Origin: Aliiroseovarius pelagivivens
Lineage (GTDB): Bacteria > Pseudomonadota > Alphaproteobacteria > Rhodobacterales > Rhodobacteraceae
Direction of reading: 5' to 3'
NCBI RefSeq assembly: GCF_900302485.1
Contig: NZ_OMOI01000001.1
Coordinates: forward strand, 62,001-126,000
DNA length: 64,000 nucleotides
The stretch's first letter is position 1. Each line of letters begins with the position of its first letter. The position numbers were made by a program, and so were the translations under genes. The notes beneath the pieces are model-generated. The model was given only the letters and a program-made list of their open reading frames with translations, had not been told where the DNA came from and did not search any database. Of the stretch, positions 16,181-23,846 are shown piece by piece.

Positions 16181-17103
16181 GACGTTACCCATGCAATTAT
16201 TGCTGATACGGTCAGTACAGACACCAGTGTCGACAGCAAAATCGCTGAGGACACCCGTTGGGGCGCCACGCCATAGTGCTGCGCCAGAATATAGACGTTG
16301 CCCGCCACTGGCAGACCCGCTGCCGCGACCATGACGCCCGCCATGAAGGGATCGACGTCGAATACCATGAAGGCCAGAATGCCCACGGCCAGCGGATGCA
16401 GGATCAGTTTGGCAAAGCTTAGCCAGCCCGCGACGGACAGACGCTCGGCTGATTTCGACGCCAGCGATGCCCCGATGGCAAAAAGTGCTCCGGGGGTTGA
16501 GGCGCCTGCCAGAAGGTCCAGAAAACGCTGAACGGGATCAGCCAAGTTCCATCCGGTCGAGGACCACGCAAACCCAAGCGCCATCGAGACGATCATCGGG
16601 TTCGACAACAGCCCTTTGCCGACAGTCCCCAGAACGGCAGGGCTGACCCGCCCGTCACGTGTGCCGGTGATAATGATCACGATCAGGCTGCTGAACAGAA
16701 ACAGATCGACGGCAAGCACCAGCATCACGGCGGGAATTGCAGCCTCGCCCAACAAAAGTGCCAACATGGGAACGCCCAGAAAACCTGTGTTGCCGATCAC
16801 GGCGCATTGCGCTTCTACCGCGGCTTCTTGTGCACCGCGTTTGCGGATCAGGGCGACCACGGTGGCAAGGATGTAGACCCCTAATCCGCCGAGTGCATAG
16901 GCCCAGATGAAGGGCCAGCTGATCACCTCGGACAGGGTCAGGTTGGCCGAGAACCGAAAAAGCATGGCCGACAGCGCGAAGTAGAATACGAAGCGGGTCA
17001 AATAGGCCGTGGCCTCGGGCGGGAAAAAGCCACGTGCGGCGGCGCCAAAGCCCAGCCCGATCAAGGCGAAAAAGGGAAGGGTTTGCAAAAGCACGTCGAT
17101 CAT
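16177..17103 (-). CDS. AEC family transporter (auxin efflux carrier-like permease)
   Basis: 308 residues with about ten membrane segments in two repeats. The N-terminus LPFFALIGLGFGAAARGFFP, the crossover region GNTGFLGVPM and the C-terminal AAGLPVAGNVYILAQHYG are the AEC family hallmarks. Bacterial members export or exchange organic acids such as malate or malonate; auxin is not implied. It is coupled to NnrS by a 4-nt overlap. The pairing is worth noting because the two families have no obvious shared substrate. No clear ribosome site precedes the ATG. Confidence 0.87.
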   Translation of the reverse strand: MIDVLLQTLPFFALIGLGFGAAARGFFPPEATAYLTRFVFYFALSAMLFRFSANLTLSEVISWPFIWAYALGGLGVYILATVVALIRKRGAQEAAVEAQCAVIGNTGFLGVPMLALLLGEAAIPAVMLVLAVDLFLFSSLIVIIITGTRDGRVSPAVLGTVGKGLLSNPMIVSMALGFAWSSTGWNLADPVQRFLDLLAGASTPGALFAIGASLASKSAERLSVAGWLSFAKLILHPLAVGILAFMVFDVDPFMAGVMVAAAGLPVAGNVYILAQHYGVAPQRVSSAILLSTLVSVLTVSAIIAWVTS

Positions 17104-17147
17104 ACGCCAAGCCCTAGCATGCGGAATTTCACTTGACCATGCGGCGC

Positions 17148-17462
17148 TTAGGTCGGTTTTGCATCCTCAAGCAGCTCGACTTCGATAAAGGCGCATTCGA
17201 AGTCGTTGCCGTTGATCACATCATGCTCGACACCTGCCTTGCGATCGTAAGGAATTCCGTCCCGAAGCGATGCCTCGACACGCGTTCCGTCGGGCAGGTC
17301 GATCTCTAGAATTCCGTCAAACATTGGGATGACAAGATAGTCATAGGCGTGCGTATGCCAGCCCGTGTTGTCACCCTTTTTGGCAAAGCGCCATTCGGTG
17401 ACGCGCATCCGGTCATTCTCAAGCAACACCGTTCCCACGGCAGTTCCATTTGCGTCGCACAT
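17148..17462 (-). CDS. Small cupin-domain protein
   Basis: 104 residues forming a single cupin barrel. Motif 1 is GWHTHAYDYLVIPMFDGILE (His36, His38) and motif 2 contains EHDVIN with His80, so a metal site is likely though the usual glutamate is shifted. It may be an enzyme (isomerase or dioxygenase-type) or a ligand-binding protein; no substrate can be named. It lies alone between mbfA and the AEC gene, 44 nt from the latter and in the same direction. Confidence 0.75.
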   Translation of the reverse strand: MCDANGTAVGTVLLENDRMRVTEWRFAKKGDNTGWHTHAYDYLVIPMFDGILEIDLPDGTRVEASLRDGIPYDRKAGVEHDVINGNDFECAFIEVELLEDAKPT

Positions 17463-17542
17463 CAGTCATGTCCTCCTGGTTGGAGCCTGTGCCGATCCGT
17501 CTGCCGCTTCTATCGCCAGTCGCCGAGATATGTCAGGCCAGC

Positions 17543-18520
17543 CTAGCCGCCGCCGATGATGGCGCCTGCGGCAAAGACCAGCGCACCGCCGACCACGACT
17601 TGCAACGTGGCGCGCATGAACGGGGTCTGCATGAAGCGGTTCTGGATCCAGACAATGGCCCAAAGTTCGACGAAGACGACAAGGATCGCGATGGTCGTTG
17701 CGGTCCAGAAATCCGTAATCAGATAGGGCAGCGCATGGCCCAGCCCGCCCAACGTGGTCATGATGCCCGAGGCAAAGCCGCGCTTGATCGGGCTGCCGCG
17801 CCCAGACAGCTCGCCATCATCCGAGGCCGCTTCCGTGAACCCCATCGAGATCCCGGCGCCGACGCTGGCCGCAAGTCCCACAAGGAACGTGGTGTGCGTG
17901 TCCTGCGTGGCGAAGGCTGTGGCGAAAATCGGCGCAAGGGTCGAGACCGAGCCGTCCATCAATCCAGCCAGTCCCGGCTGCACCCATGTCAGAATGAACT
18001 GGCGATGGGCCGCGTCGTCTTCGGTTTCGCGGGCGGCATCATCTAGATGTTTGGCTTCCAAATCGCTGGCGGCATGGATGTGGTCGGCCTCGGCCGCAGC
18101 CAGATCGCCCAAAAGCTTGCGGGTGTTTGCATCCGACGTGCGGTCGGCCGCTTTGCGGTAAAACTGTTCGGCCTGCCGCTCCATCTCGCGCGCTTCGCCC
18201 CGGATGGTTTCAAGCCCTAGATTTTCAACCAGCCACACCGGGCGGCGGGCATAGAAGCCAGCCACATGTTCGCGCCGAATCAAGGGGATCACATCGCCAA
18301 ACCGCGCCTGATGCGCTTCGATCAGCAGGCGGCGATGCTCGTCTTCTTCCTCGGCCATGCCGTCGAACACCTTCGCGGACGAGGGAAACTCTTCACGCAA
18401 ATGCTCGGCATACTGTCGATAGATCCGCGCGTCGTCTTCCTCGTTCGAGATGGCCAACGCGAGGATTTCCTGTTCGGACAGATCTGAAAAGCGGCGACGT
18501 TGCAGGGTGGCGGACAGCAT
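17543..18520 (-). CDS. mbfA: MbfA: ferritin-like plus VIT1 domain iron exporter
   Basis: 325 residues. An N-terminal ferritin-like domain (about 15-155) carries the di-iron ligands in EEDDARIYRQ, EEEDEHR and EADHIH. A C-terminal VIT1/CCC1 membrane domain (about 180-325) includes GLMDGSVSTLAPIFA. This is the domain order of membrane-bound ferritin A, an inner-membrane iron exporter that protects against iron and peroxide in Bradyrhizobium and Agrobacterium. In those species the iron regulator Irr represses it. An Irr-type box lies 15 nt upstream of the ATG here, which supports the name. Confidence 0.92.
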   Translation of the reverse strand: MLSATLQRRRFSDLSEQEILALAISNEEDDARIYRQYAEHLREEFPSSAKVFDGMAEEEDEHRRLLIEAHQARFGDVIPLIRREHVAGFYARRPVWLVENLGLETIRGEAREMERQAEQFYRKAADRTSDANTRKLLGDLAAAEADHIHAASDLEAKHLDDAARETEDDAAHRQFILTWVQPGLAGLMDGSVSTLAPIFATAFATQDTHTTFLVGLAASVGAGISMGFTEAASDDGELSGRGSPIKRGFASGIMTTLGGLGHALPYLITDFWTATTIAILVVFVELWAIVWIQNRFMQTPFMRATLQVVVGGALVFAAGAIIGGG

Positions 18521-18534
18521 GGAAAGCTCCTGAA

Positions 18535-18549
18535 TTAGAATGGTTCTAA
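18535..18549. promoter_or_regulatory. Irr/ICE-type operator of mbfA
   Basis: TTAGAA (18535-18540), 3 nt, TTCTAA (18544-18549): a perfect dyad matching the iron-control element TTTAGAA-N3-TTCTAAA bound by Irr. It sits directly before the mbfA ribosome site, where binding would block transcription. Confidence 0.8.
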
Positions 18550-18599
18550 CTTATGGATTTGAAGTCGGAAGGCAAGTCCACATTCTGTCGCGCCCGGAA

Positions 18600-18627
18600 T
18601 GAAAAAAGGGGGCCGAGGCCCCCTTTG
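18600..18627 (-). terminator. Intrinsic terminator after adhI
   Basis: AAAGGGGGCC and GGCCCCCTTT form a tight stem; the minus strand continues with TTTTTT. It is 23 nt past the adhI stop. Confidence 0.85.
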
Positions 18628-18649
18628 GTTGTCTGCTCGGGCAAGTGGA

Positions 18650-19762
18650 TCAGAACTCCACCACCGCACGGATGCTTTCACCCTTGTGCATCAGTTCGAA
18701 CCCTTCGTTGATCTGATCAAGGCTCAGCTTGTGGGTGATCATCGGGTCGATCTCGATTTTGCCGTCCATGTACCAATCGACGATCTTCGGGACGTCCGTG
18801 CGGCCCGACGCACCACCAAAGGCGGTACCGCGCCAAACACGGCCGGTGACCAGCTGGAAGGGGCGGGTCGAAATCTCGGCACCAGCTGGGGCGACGCCGA
18901 TGATGATCGATTCCCCCCAACCCTTATGGGCGCATTCCAGCGCTTGGCGCATCACGTTCACATTGCCGGTGGCGTCGAACGAATAATCTGCGCCGCCGCC
19001 GGTCAGCTCGACCAGATGGGCAACGATATCGCCGTCCACTTTCGACGGGTTCACGAAATCGGTCATGCCGAAGTGGCGGCCCATTTCTTCTTTGCCGTCA
19101 TTCAGGTCCACGCCAACAATCTGATCCGCACCGGCCATGCGCAGGCCCTGGATCACGTTCAGGCCAATGCCGCCCAGGCCAAACACAACGGCGGTCGAAC
19201 CGATTTCGACTTTGGCCGTGTTGATCACGGCGCCAATGCCGGTGGTGACACCGCAACCGATGTAGCAGATTTTATCAAACGGAGCGTCCTTGCGGACCTT
19301 TGCCAGCGCAATCTCGGGCACAACCGTGTGGTTGGCGAAGGTCGAGCAGCCCATGTAGTGGTGGATCGGCGTGCCATCCAGCATTGAGAAACGGGTCGAA
19401 CCATCCGGCAACAGGCCTGCGCCTTGGGTCGAGCGGATCGACTGGCAGAGGTTGGTTTTCGGGTTCAGACAGTAGTCACACTCGCGACATTCGGGCGTGT
19501 AAAGCGGGATCACGTGGTCGCCGACCTCAAGCGAGGTCACGCCTTCGCCCACCTCAATCACCACGCCTGCGCCTTCGTGGCCCAGAATGGCCGGGAAGAT
19601 GCCCTCGGGGTCGTCGCCAGAGCGGGTGAATTCGTCGGTATGGCACAGGCCGGTGGCCTTGATCTCGACCAGAACTTCGCCGGCACGCGGGCCTTCAAGG
19701 TTCACTTCCATAATCTCAAGCGGTTTGCCGGCTTCAAGGGCTACGGCGGCACGTGTGCGCAT
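18650..19762 (-). CDS. adhI: S-(hydroxymethyl)glutathione dehydrogenase (class III alcohol dehydrogenase)
   Basis: 370 residues. Catalytic zinc ligands are Cys40 (GLCHTDEF) and His62 (GHEGAG), with a third cysteine in GCGVTTG. The structural zinc site is Cys92, 95, 98 and 106 in ECRECDYCLNPKTNLC. GLGGIGLNV is the NAD Rossmann motif. It oxidises S-hydroxymethylglutathione, formed from formaldehyde and glutathione, to S-formylglutathione; it may also reduce S-nitrosoglutathione. FghA, the next enzyme, is encoded at 14088-14918 on the same strand but in another operon. AGGAGG precedes the ATG. Confidence 0.95.
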   Translation of the reverse strand: MRTRAAVALEAGKPLEIMEVNLEGPRAGEVLVEIKATGLCHTDEFTRSGDDPEGIFPAILGHEGAGVVIEVGEGVTSLEVGDHVIPLYTPECRECDYCLNPKTNLCQSIRSTQGAGLLPDGSTRFSMLDGTPIHHYMGCSTFANHTVVPEIALAKVRKDAPFDKICYIGCGVTTGIGAVINTAKVEIGSTAVVFGLGGIGLNVIQGLRMAGADQIVGVDLNDGKEEMGRHFGMTDFVNPSKVDGDIVAHLVELTGGGADYSFDATGNVNVMRQALECAHKGWGESIIIGVAPAGAEISTRPFQLVTGRVWRGTAFGGASGRTDVPKIVDWYMDGKIEIDPMITHKLSLDQINEGFELMHKGESIRAVVEF

Positions 19763-19873
19763 GGGGGTCCTCCTGTTGGTATGTCGCCCGTAGGGTGGGG
19801 GAAACCCGCGCGATTTTCAACAGCGCAGCGACCTCGGCTTGTCTTGTGGCGACATTGGTGGAAAAATAAGCTT

Positions 19874-20137
19874 ATGAAACAGTATTTTCTGGCTATGATT
19901 TTCGCCACACTAAGTGGCTGTGTCGCCAATAGCGGTCAAGAGCCACATGGTAGTTGTGGGGCCGGTGACCTGATGTATCTTGTCGGGCAAAACGCCGAGG
20001 TGTTGACGGATCTTGATCTTCCCGAGAACCGGCGCGTACTGCAGCCGGGTATGGCCTATACCATGGACTATCAACCAGATCGGCTGAACATCAGCATCGA
20101 TGAGAATGGCCTGATTGATCGCATCTGGTGCAGTTGA
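19874..20137 (+). CDS. I78-family peptidase-inhibitor-like lipoprotein
   Basis: 87 residues. The signal ends in a lipobox LSGC with Cys16. The mature part follows the I78 inhibitor pattern: CGAGDLMYLVGQ, then NRRVLQPGMAYTMDYQPDRL, and IDENGLIDRIWCS ending in a second cysteine. I78 proteins inhibit serine proteases; a lipid-anchored form would act at the cell envelope. It is divergent from adhI and convergent with the cytochrome c' gene. The target protease is unknown. Confidence 0.82.
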   Translation: MKQYFLAMIFATLSGCVANSGQEPHGSCGAGDLMYLVGQNAEVLTDLDLPENRRVLQPGMAYTMDYQPDRLNISIDENGLIDRIWCS

Positions 20138-20142
20138 CCCAA

Positions 20143-20176
20143 GAAAAAGGGCGCGCCCTGATGGGTGCGCCCTTGG
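20143..20176. terminator. Intrinsic terminator shared by the I78 and cytochrome c' genes
   Basis: AAGGGCGCGCCC pairs with GGGTGCGCCCTT around TGAT. The minus-strand side runs into TTTTTC, so it best serves the cytochrome gene. Confidence 0.8.
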
Positions 20177-20188
20177 TGGGTTCAAAGG

Positions 20189-20635
20189 TTACTTTTTGCG
20201 ATAATCGTCGTGGCAGGCTTTGCACGTGCCGCCGATTTGACCCAAAACCGCGCCGAGTGCACCTTGTTCGGTAATCTCGGCAACGCCTTTCGCGGCCATG
20301 ACCATATCTTCTGATTTCTTGACGAAATCATCCCAGTTTTCCCAAATCGCGGGCAGAGCTTCGGTGGCGGGATCGGTTTCGTTGGCTTCGAACAGGGTGG
20401 GAACCGTCATGCCGTTCTCGGCGATGGTGGCGACGGCAGCGTTGGCCTTGGCGGCATCGAATGCCATCTCGCCTTTGGCCATACCCGAAAGCGTCTTCAT
20501 GGATCCGCCAATAGCCTTCATGGCTTCCATCCGCTTGATCACAACGGGGTTGGTGGCATCTTCGTGCGCAGCAAGACCACTTGCCATGGTGATGCTTACA
20601 AGGGATGCGAGGGCGAGAATGCGGGCAGTTTTCAT
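20189..20635 (-). CDS. cycP: Cytochrome c' (class II c-type cytochrome)
   Basis: 148 residues from the ATG at 20635 with AGGAC upstream. A signal peptide (to about residue 23, ending SGLAA) leads into a four-helix bundle pattern, and the heme motif CKACH is at 138-142 near the C-terminus, as in cytochromes c'. These periplasmic proteins bind NO on a five-coordinate heme and protect against nitrosative stress. A NnrS gene is 4 kb away, which suits that role, but no shared regulatory site was seen. Confidence 0.87.
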   Translation of the reverse strand: MKTARILALASLVSITMASGLAAHEDATNPVVIKRMEAMKAIGGSMKTLSGMAKGEMAFDAAKANAAVATIAENGMTVPTLFEANETDPATEALPAIWENWDDFVKKSEDMVMAAKGVAEITEQGALGAVLGQIGGTCKACHDDYRKK

Positions 20636-20804
20636 ACCTAGTCCTTTCAGGCGATGGTGACTCGTTCGCATAATTGTATGCACATGCATCTATTTTCGAA
20701 ATCACAGAAGCGTGATCGGCCAAATTTAGGGGGAAGCCCGCCGAGGAAGGGCACCGCCCAGCAAAATGCTGGACGCGTGATGCGCGTGACGGGCAAGGGT
20801 GCGA

Positions 20805-21383
20805 CTACAGGGCGTGAATGCCGCCCAAGATCATGTTGGACACCAAATCAGCGTAGTCCTCGCGGTTCAGCCCTTTGCCGGGGCGGTTCCACATGTAGTA
20901 CCAGTTCAAAATGCCGAAGACTGACATGGTTACAGCACGCAGGTTCGTGCCGTTTTCAAAGCGTTCAGGGGCCTCGGCCTTCAAAGCCGCGCCCATCATG
21001 TCGATCAGGCGGCGCTGAAGTTCAACCAATGGGGCTTGCTGATCGGGTTCCAGAACCGTCAAGCTGTCCAGCTGAAGTTTGTGTTCGGCATCCGCGCCTT
21101 TATAGGCAATCAGGATGGCCCGCACCAATCCCCGCAGTCCATCGGTTTCGGGGGCTGCTTCAACGTCGGCCACCAGCTTGGACAGGTGGTGGTCCAGAAT
21201 GTCGTAAAGCAGGGCCTCTTTGCTGTCATAGTAGTGATAGATCAGCGCCTTCGACACCTGGCAATGCTTGGCCGCTGCTGTCATCGAAGCACGATCAAAC
21301 CCGTGTTCAGCGAAATAGGCCGCTGCCCCCTTGCGGATGGCAGCGCGTTTTTCTTCGTGATCACGGGCGATCCCACGAGGCAT
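20805..21383 (-). CDS. paaR: TetR/AcrR family regulator, likely PaaR
   Basis: 192 residues. The N-terminal helix-turn-helix covers about 10-60 (AYFAEHGFDRASMTAAAKHC, then VSKALIYHYYDSKEALL). The C-terminal half resembles the phenylacetate regulator group. It starts 3 nt after the paaK stop, so it is the last gene of paaI-paaK-paaR. A dyad upstream of paaI matches the operator known for PaaR-type regulators, which would give phenylacetyl-CoA-responsive autoregulation. AGGAG precedes the ATG. The ligand is inferred. Confidence 0.8.
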   Translation of the reverse strand: MPRGIARDHEEKRAAIRKGAAAYFAEHGFDRASMTAAAKHCQVSKALIYHYYDSKEALLYDILDHHLSKLVADVEAAPETDGLRGLVRAILIAYKGADAEHKLQLDSLTVLEPDQQAPLVELQRRLIDMMGAALKAEAPERFENGTNLRAVTMSVFGILNWYYMWNRPGKGLNREDYADLVSNMILGGIHAL

Positions 21384-21386
21384 GGG

Positions 21387-22694
21387 TTACTCCTTCGGAC
21401 GGTTGTCGACGACCCTTACAGCCTTACCCTCACTTCGTGCAACCTTGCCGCCTTCTGCAACGTGCACTTTGGCGCTGACGCCGACATTGGATTTGATCTT
21501 GCCGGACAGTGCTCGGACAGCAGCTTCGGCGCCTTCCCGCGACTGACCTTCCGCCATTTCCACATGAATATGCATTTCATCCATGCGGCCCGGACGTACC
21601 AGTTCGATCTGGAAGTGCGGACTTAGGGCGGGCACGTCCATCAGCTGTTCTTCGATCTGGGTCGGGAAGACGTTCACGCCGCGCAGGATGATCATGTCAT
21701 CCGAACGGCCGGTGATCTTCTCCATCCGGCGCATCGAACGCGCGGTGCCCGGCAGCAGACGTGTCAGGTCGCGGGTACGGTAACGGATGATCGGGAAACC
21801 TTCTTTGGTCAGCGAAGTGAACACCAGTTCGCCCAGTTCACCATCCTCGCAGACCTCGCCGGTCTCGGGGTTGATGATCTCGGGATAGAAGTGGTCTTCC
21901 CAAATGTGCAGGCCGTCCTTGGTTTCCACACACTCATTGGCCACACCCGGTCCGACAACTTCCGACAGGCCGTAGATGTCAACGGCGTGCATGTCGAAGG
22001 CTTCTTCGATTTCGCGGCGCATGTTGTTTGTCCACGGCTCGGCCCCGAAGATTCCGACCTTCAGTGGGCTTTTGCGCGGGTCCAGACCCTGCTTGGCGTA
22101 TTCGTCCAGAATGGACAGCGCGTAGGACGGCGTCACGGTGATGCCGTCAGCGCGGAAATCCTCGATCAGGCGCACCTGGCGCTGGGTCATACCACCCGAT
22201 ACCGGCACAACGGTCAGGCCAGCAGCTTCAGCGCCGCCATGGACACCCAGACCGCCAGTAAACAGACCGTAGCCATAGGCGTTGTGCAACACGTCACCCG
22301 GGCGCAGGCCCGAGGCGCGCATGCAGCGGGCAACGACGCCCGACCACATTTTCAGGTCATTCTTGGTATAGCCCACAACGGTCGGCTGACCTGTGGTGCC
22401 CGAGCTTGCGTGGATACGCGAAATCTGCTCGCGCGGGACGGCAAACAGCCCAAACGGATAATTGTCGCGCAGATCCTGTTTGACGGTGAAGGGGAACTTG
22501 GCCAGATCCGACAGCGTCTTCAGATCGTCGGGATGCACACCGGCGTCGTCGAAGCTTTTGCGATAGAAGGGCACGTTTTCATAGGCGTGTTTCAACGACC
22601 ATTTCATGCGCTCTAGCTGCGTGGCGGCAATCTCGTCGCGCGAAGCGATTTCGATTGGATCAAGGTCTTCCTTGCGAGGTGTCAGGTCTTTCAT
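21387..22694 (-). CDS. paaK: Phenylacetate-CoA ligase
   Basis: 435 residues, the usual PaaK length. The AMP-binding P-loop is SSGTTGQPTVVGYT (97-110); YGLSEVVGPGVANEC and RTRDLTRLLPG are further ligase motifs, and the C-terminal domain has the GRSDDMIILRGVN hinge. It activates phenylacetate to phenylacetyl-CoA, the first step of aerobic phenylacetate breakdown. The ring epoxidase paaABCDE and lower-pathway genes are not in the window, so this is a satellite locus. GGAGGAG precedes the ATG. Confidence 0.95.
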   Translation of the reverse strand: MKDLTPRKEDLDPIEIASRDEIAATQLERMKWSLKHAYENVPFYRKSFDDAGVHPDDLKTLSDLAKFPFTVKQDLRDNYPFGLFAVPREQISRIHASSGTTGQPTVVGYTKNDLKMWSGVVARCMRASGLRPGDVLHNAYGYGLFTGGLGVHGGAEAAGLTVVPVSGGMTQRQVRLIEDFRADGITVTPSYALSILDEYAKQGLDPRKSPLKVGIFGAEPWTNNMRREIEEAFDMHAVDIYGLSEVVGPGVANECVETKDGLHIWEDHFYPEIINPETGEVCEDGELGELVFTSLTKEGFPIIRYRTRDLTRLLPGTARSMRRMEKITGRSDDMIILRGVNVFPTQIEEQLMDVPALSPHFQIELVRPGRMDEMHIHVEMAEGQSREGAEAAVRALSGKIKSNVGVSAKVHVAEGGKVARSEGKAVRVVDNRPKE

Positions 22695-22739
22695 GTCTCT
22701 CCTCCGACCAGAGCGCGTGCCCCGGTGCTTCTATCCGTC

Positions 22740-23165
22740 TTATTCGTCAAAATGTGTGCCGCTGACCTGCCGCGAATGGCCGCGGAACAGAACTACGGTG
22801 CGACCGTCCTCCCCAGTGACGGTCACGTCATAAATGCCCGAGCGCCCGGTAAGGCTGGTCTCGGTCGCGGTTGCGGTCAGGCGCTCGCCCAGTTTGCCCG
22901 GGCTGAGATAGGTGATCGAGCAATGCTGCCCAACCACGCGGTTGTTGTAACTGTTGCAGGCGAAGGCAAAGGCGCTGTCGGCCAGCGTAAAGGAAAACCC
23001 GCCATGGCAGGATCCGTGTCCATTCACCATGTCTTTACGGACATCCATCGACAGGACGGCCTGGCCCGGCGCAATGGCGTCGATCCGCATGCCCAGTTCC
23101 TGACTGGCCGGATCGTCTGCCCACATGATGTCGGCACTTTTTTCTGCGATTTCCTGCGGCGTCAT
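22740..23165 (-). CDS. paaI: PaaI-type hotdog thioesterase
   Basis: 141 residues from the ATG at 23165 (GGGAGG upstream); a longer frame to 23324 would cross the operator. The hotdog motif HGGFSFTLADSAFA (54-67) includes the catalytic aspartate Asp63. PaaI hydrolyses ring-hydroxylated phenylacetyl-CoA thioesters and rescues CoA trapped in stalled intermediates. First gene of the paaI-paaK-paaR operon, 45 nt before paaK. Confidence 0.92.
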   Translation of the reverse strand: MTPQEIAEKSADIMWADDPASQELGMRIDAIAPGQAVLSMDVRKDMVNGHGSCHGGFSFTLADSAFAFACNSYNNRVVGQHCSITYLSPGKLGERLTATATETSLTGRSGIYDVTVTGEDGRTVVLFRGHSRQVSGTHFDE

Positions 23166-23202
23166 GTGGCCTCCCCCAAGATCACTACTTGATAGGATGC
23201 AC

Positions 23203-23225
23203 AAAACCGACCGTGCGGTCAATAA
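23203..23225. promoter_or_regulatory. PaaR-like operator
   Basis: ACCGACCGTGCGGTCAAT holds the dyad GACCG-TG-CGGTC, about 38-60 nt upstream of paaI. It fits the ACCGACCG-CGGT type of site recorded for TetR-family PaaR regulators. The 250 nt that follow, up to the DUF2794 gene, show no further feature. Confidence 0.65.
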
Positions 23226-23474
23226 TGCGTTTTGCTTTTCGCAAGGATCGCTGGCGCAAATTGCGATGCAACGTGCAAAAACTGGCTGAAATATTGTGAA
23301 GTGAAGTTTGCTCCGACGCCGCACACCGGGTGGGGGCTGTTCGTACGGCGCCGGAAAAGCTCTCGCTTACTGCAGGTTTATTGTTCCCTTGGAAAGGGGC
23401 ACCAAAACGCACGCCGAAAGGTAACTTACCGTTCATTTCGGGGCGAAACTGGGGCAGGTATTGATTTGTTTACC

Positions 23475-23843
23475 ATGTCGGTCCACTCTGAATTTATGAA
23501 CTGGCAGACAACGACGCCCTTTCAAGGGGCAGGCAAACCGGCCGAGCAGGTCGCCTTCAATCGCATCGAACTTGGCGCCATCATGGGTCTCTATGGACAG
23601 ATGGTTGCCGCGGGAGAGTGGCGCGATTACGGGATGAGCTTTCTTAGTGACGTTGCGATCTTTTCGATCTTCCGACGCACGGCAGAGCACCCGATTTACC
23701 GAATCGAGAAGCGGCCCAAGCTGCGCGGGAAGCAGGGACAGTACTCTGTGATCGGCATGGATGGGCGCATCCTGAAACGCGGCAGCGACCTGCGTTCGGT
23801 GCTGAGGGTGCTAGAGCGAAAGCTGATCCGCGCGGTCGAATAA
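23475..23843 (+). CDS. DUF2794 family protein
   Basis: 122 residues from the ATG at 23475. LGAIMGLYGQMVAAGEWRDY, then FSIFRRTAEHPIYRIEKRP and a final VLRVLERKLIRAV are the conserved blocks of DUF2794, an alphaproteobacterial family of unknown function. It is basic, has no signal peptide or membrane segment, and is probably cytoplasmic. It is convergent with the NlpC/P60 gene with only 3 nt between stops. The upstream region is shared divergently with the paaI promoter. A second ATG at residue 8 is a possible start. Confidence 0.82.
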   Translation: MSVHSEFMNWQTTTPFQGAGKPAEQVAFNRIELGAIMGLYGQMVAAGEWRDYGMSFLSDVAIFSIFRRTAEHPIYRIEKRPKLRGKQGQYSVIGMDGRILKRGSDLRSVLRVLERKLIRAVE

Positions 23844-23846
23844 GGC

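Noticed and set aside
20668..20685. ATGCA-CA-TGCAT dyad upstream of cytochrome c'
   Set aside because: Short arms, no known matching regulator and no second site; too weak to list as an operator.
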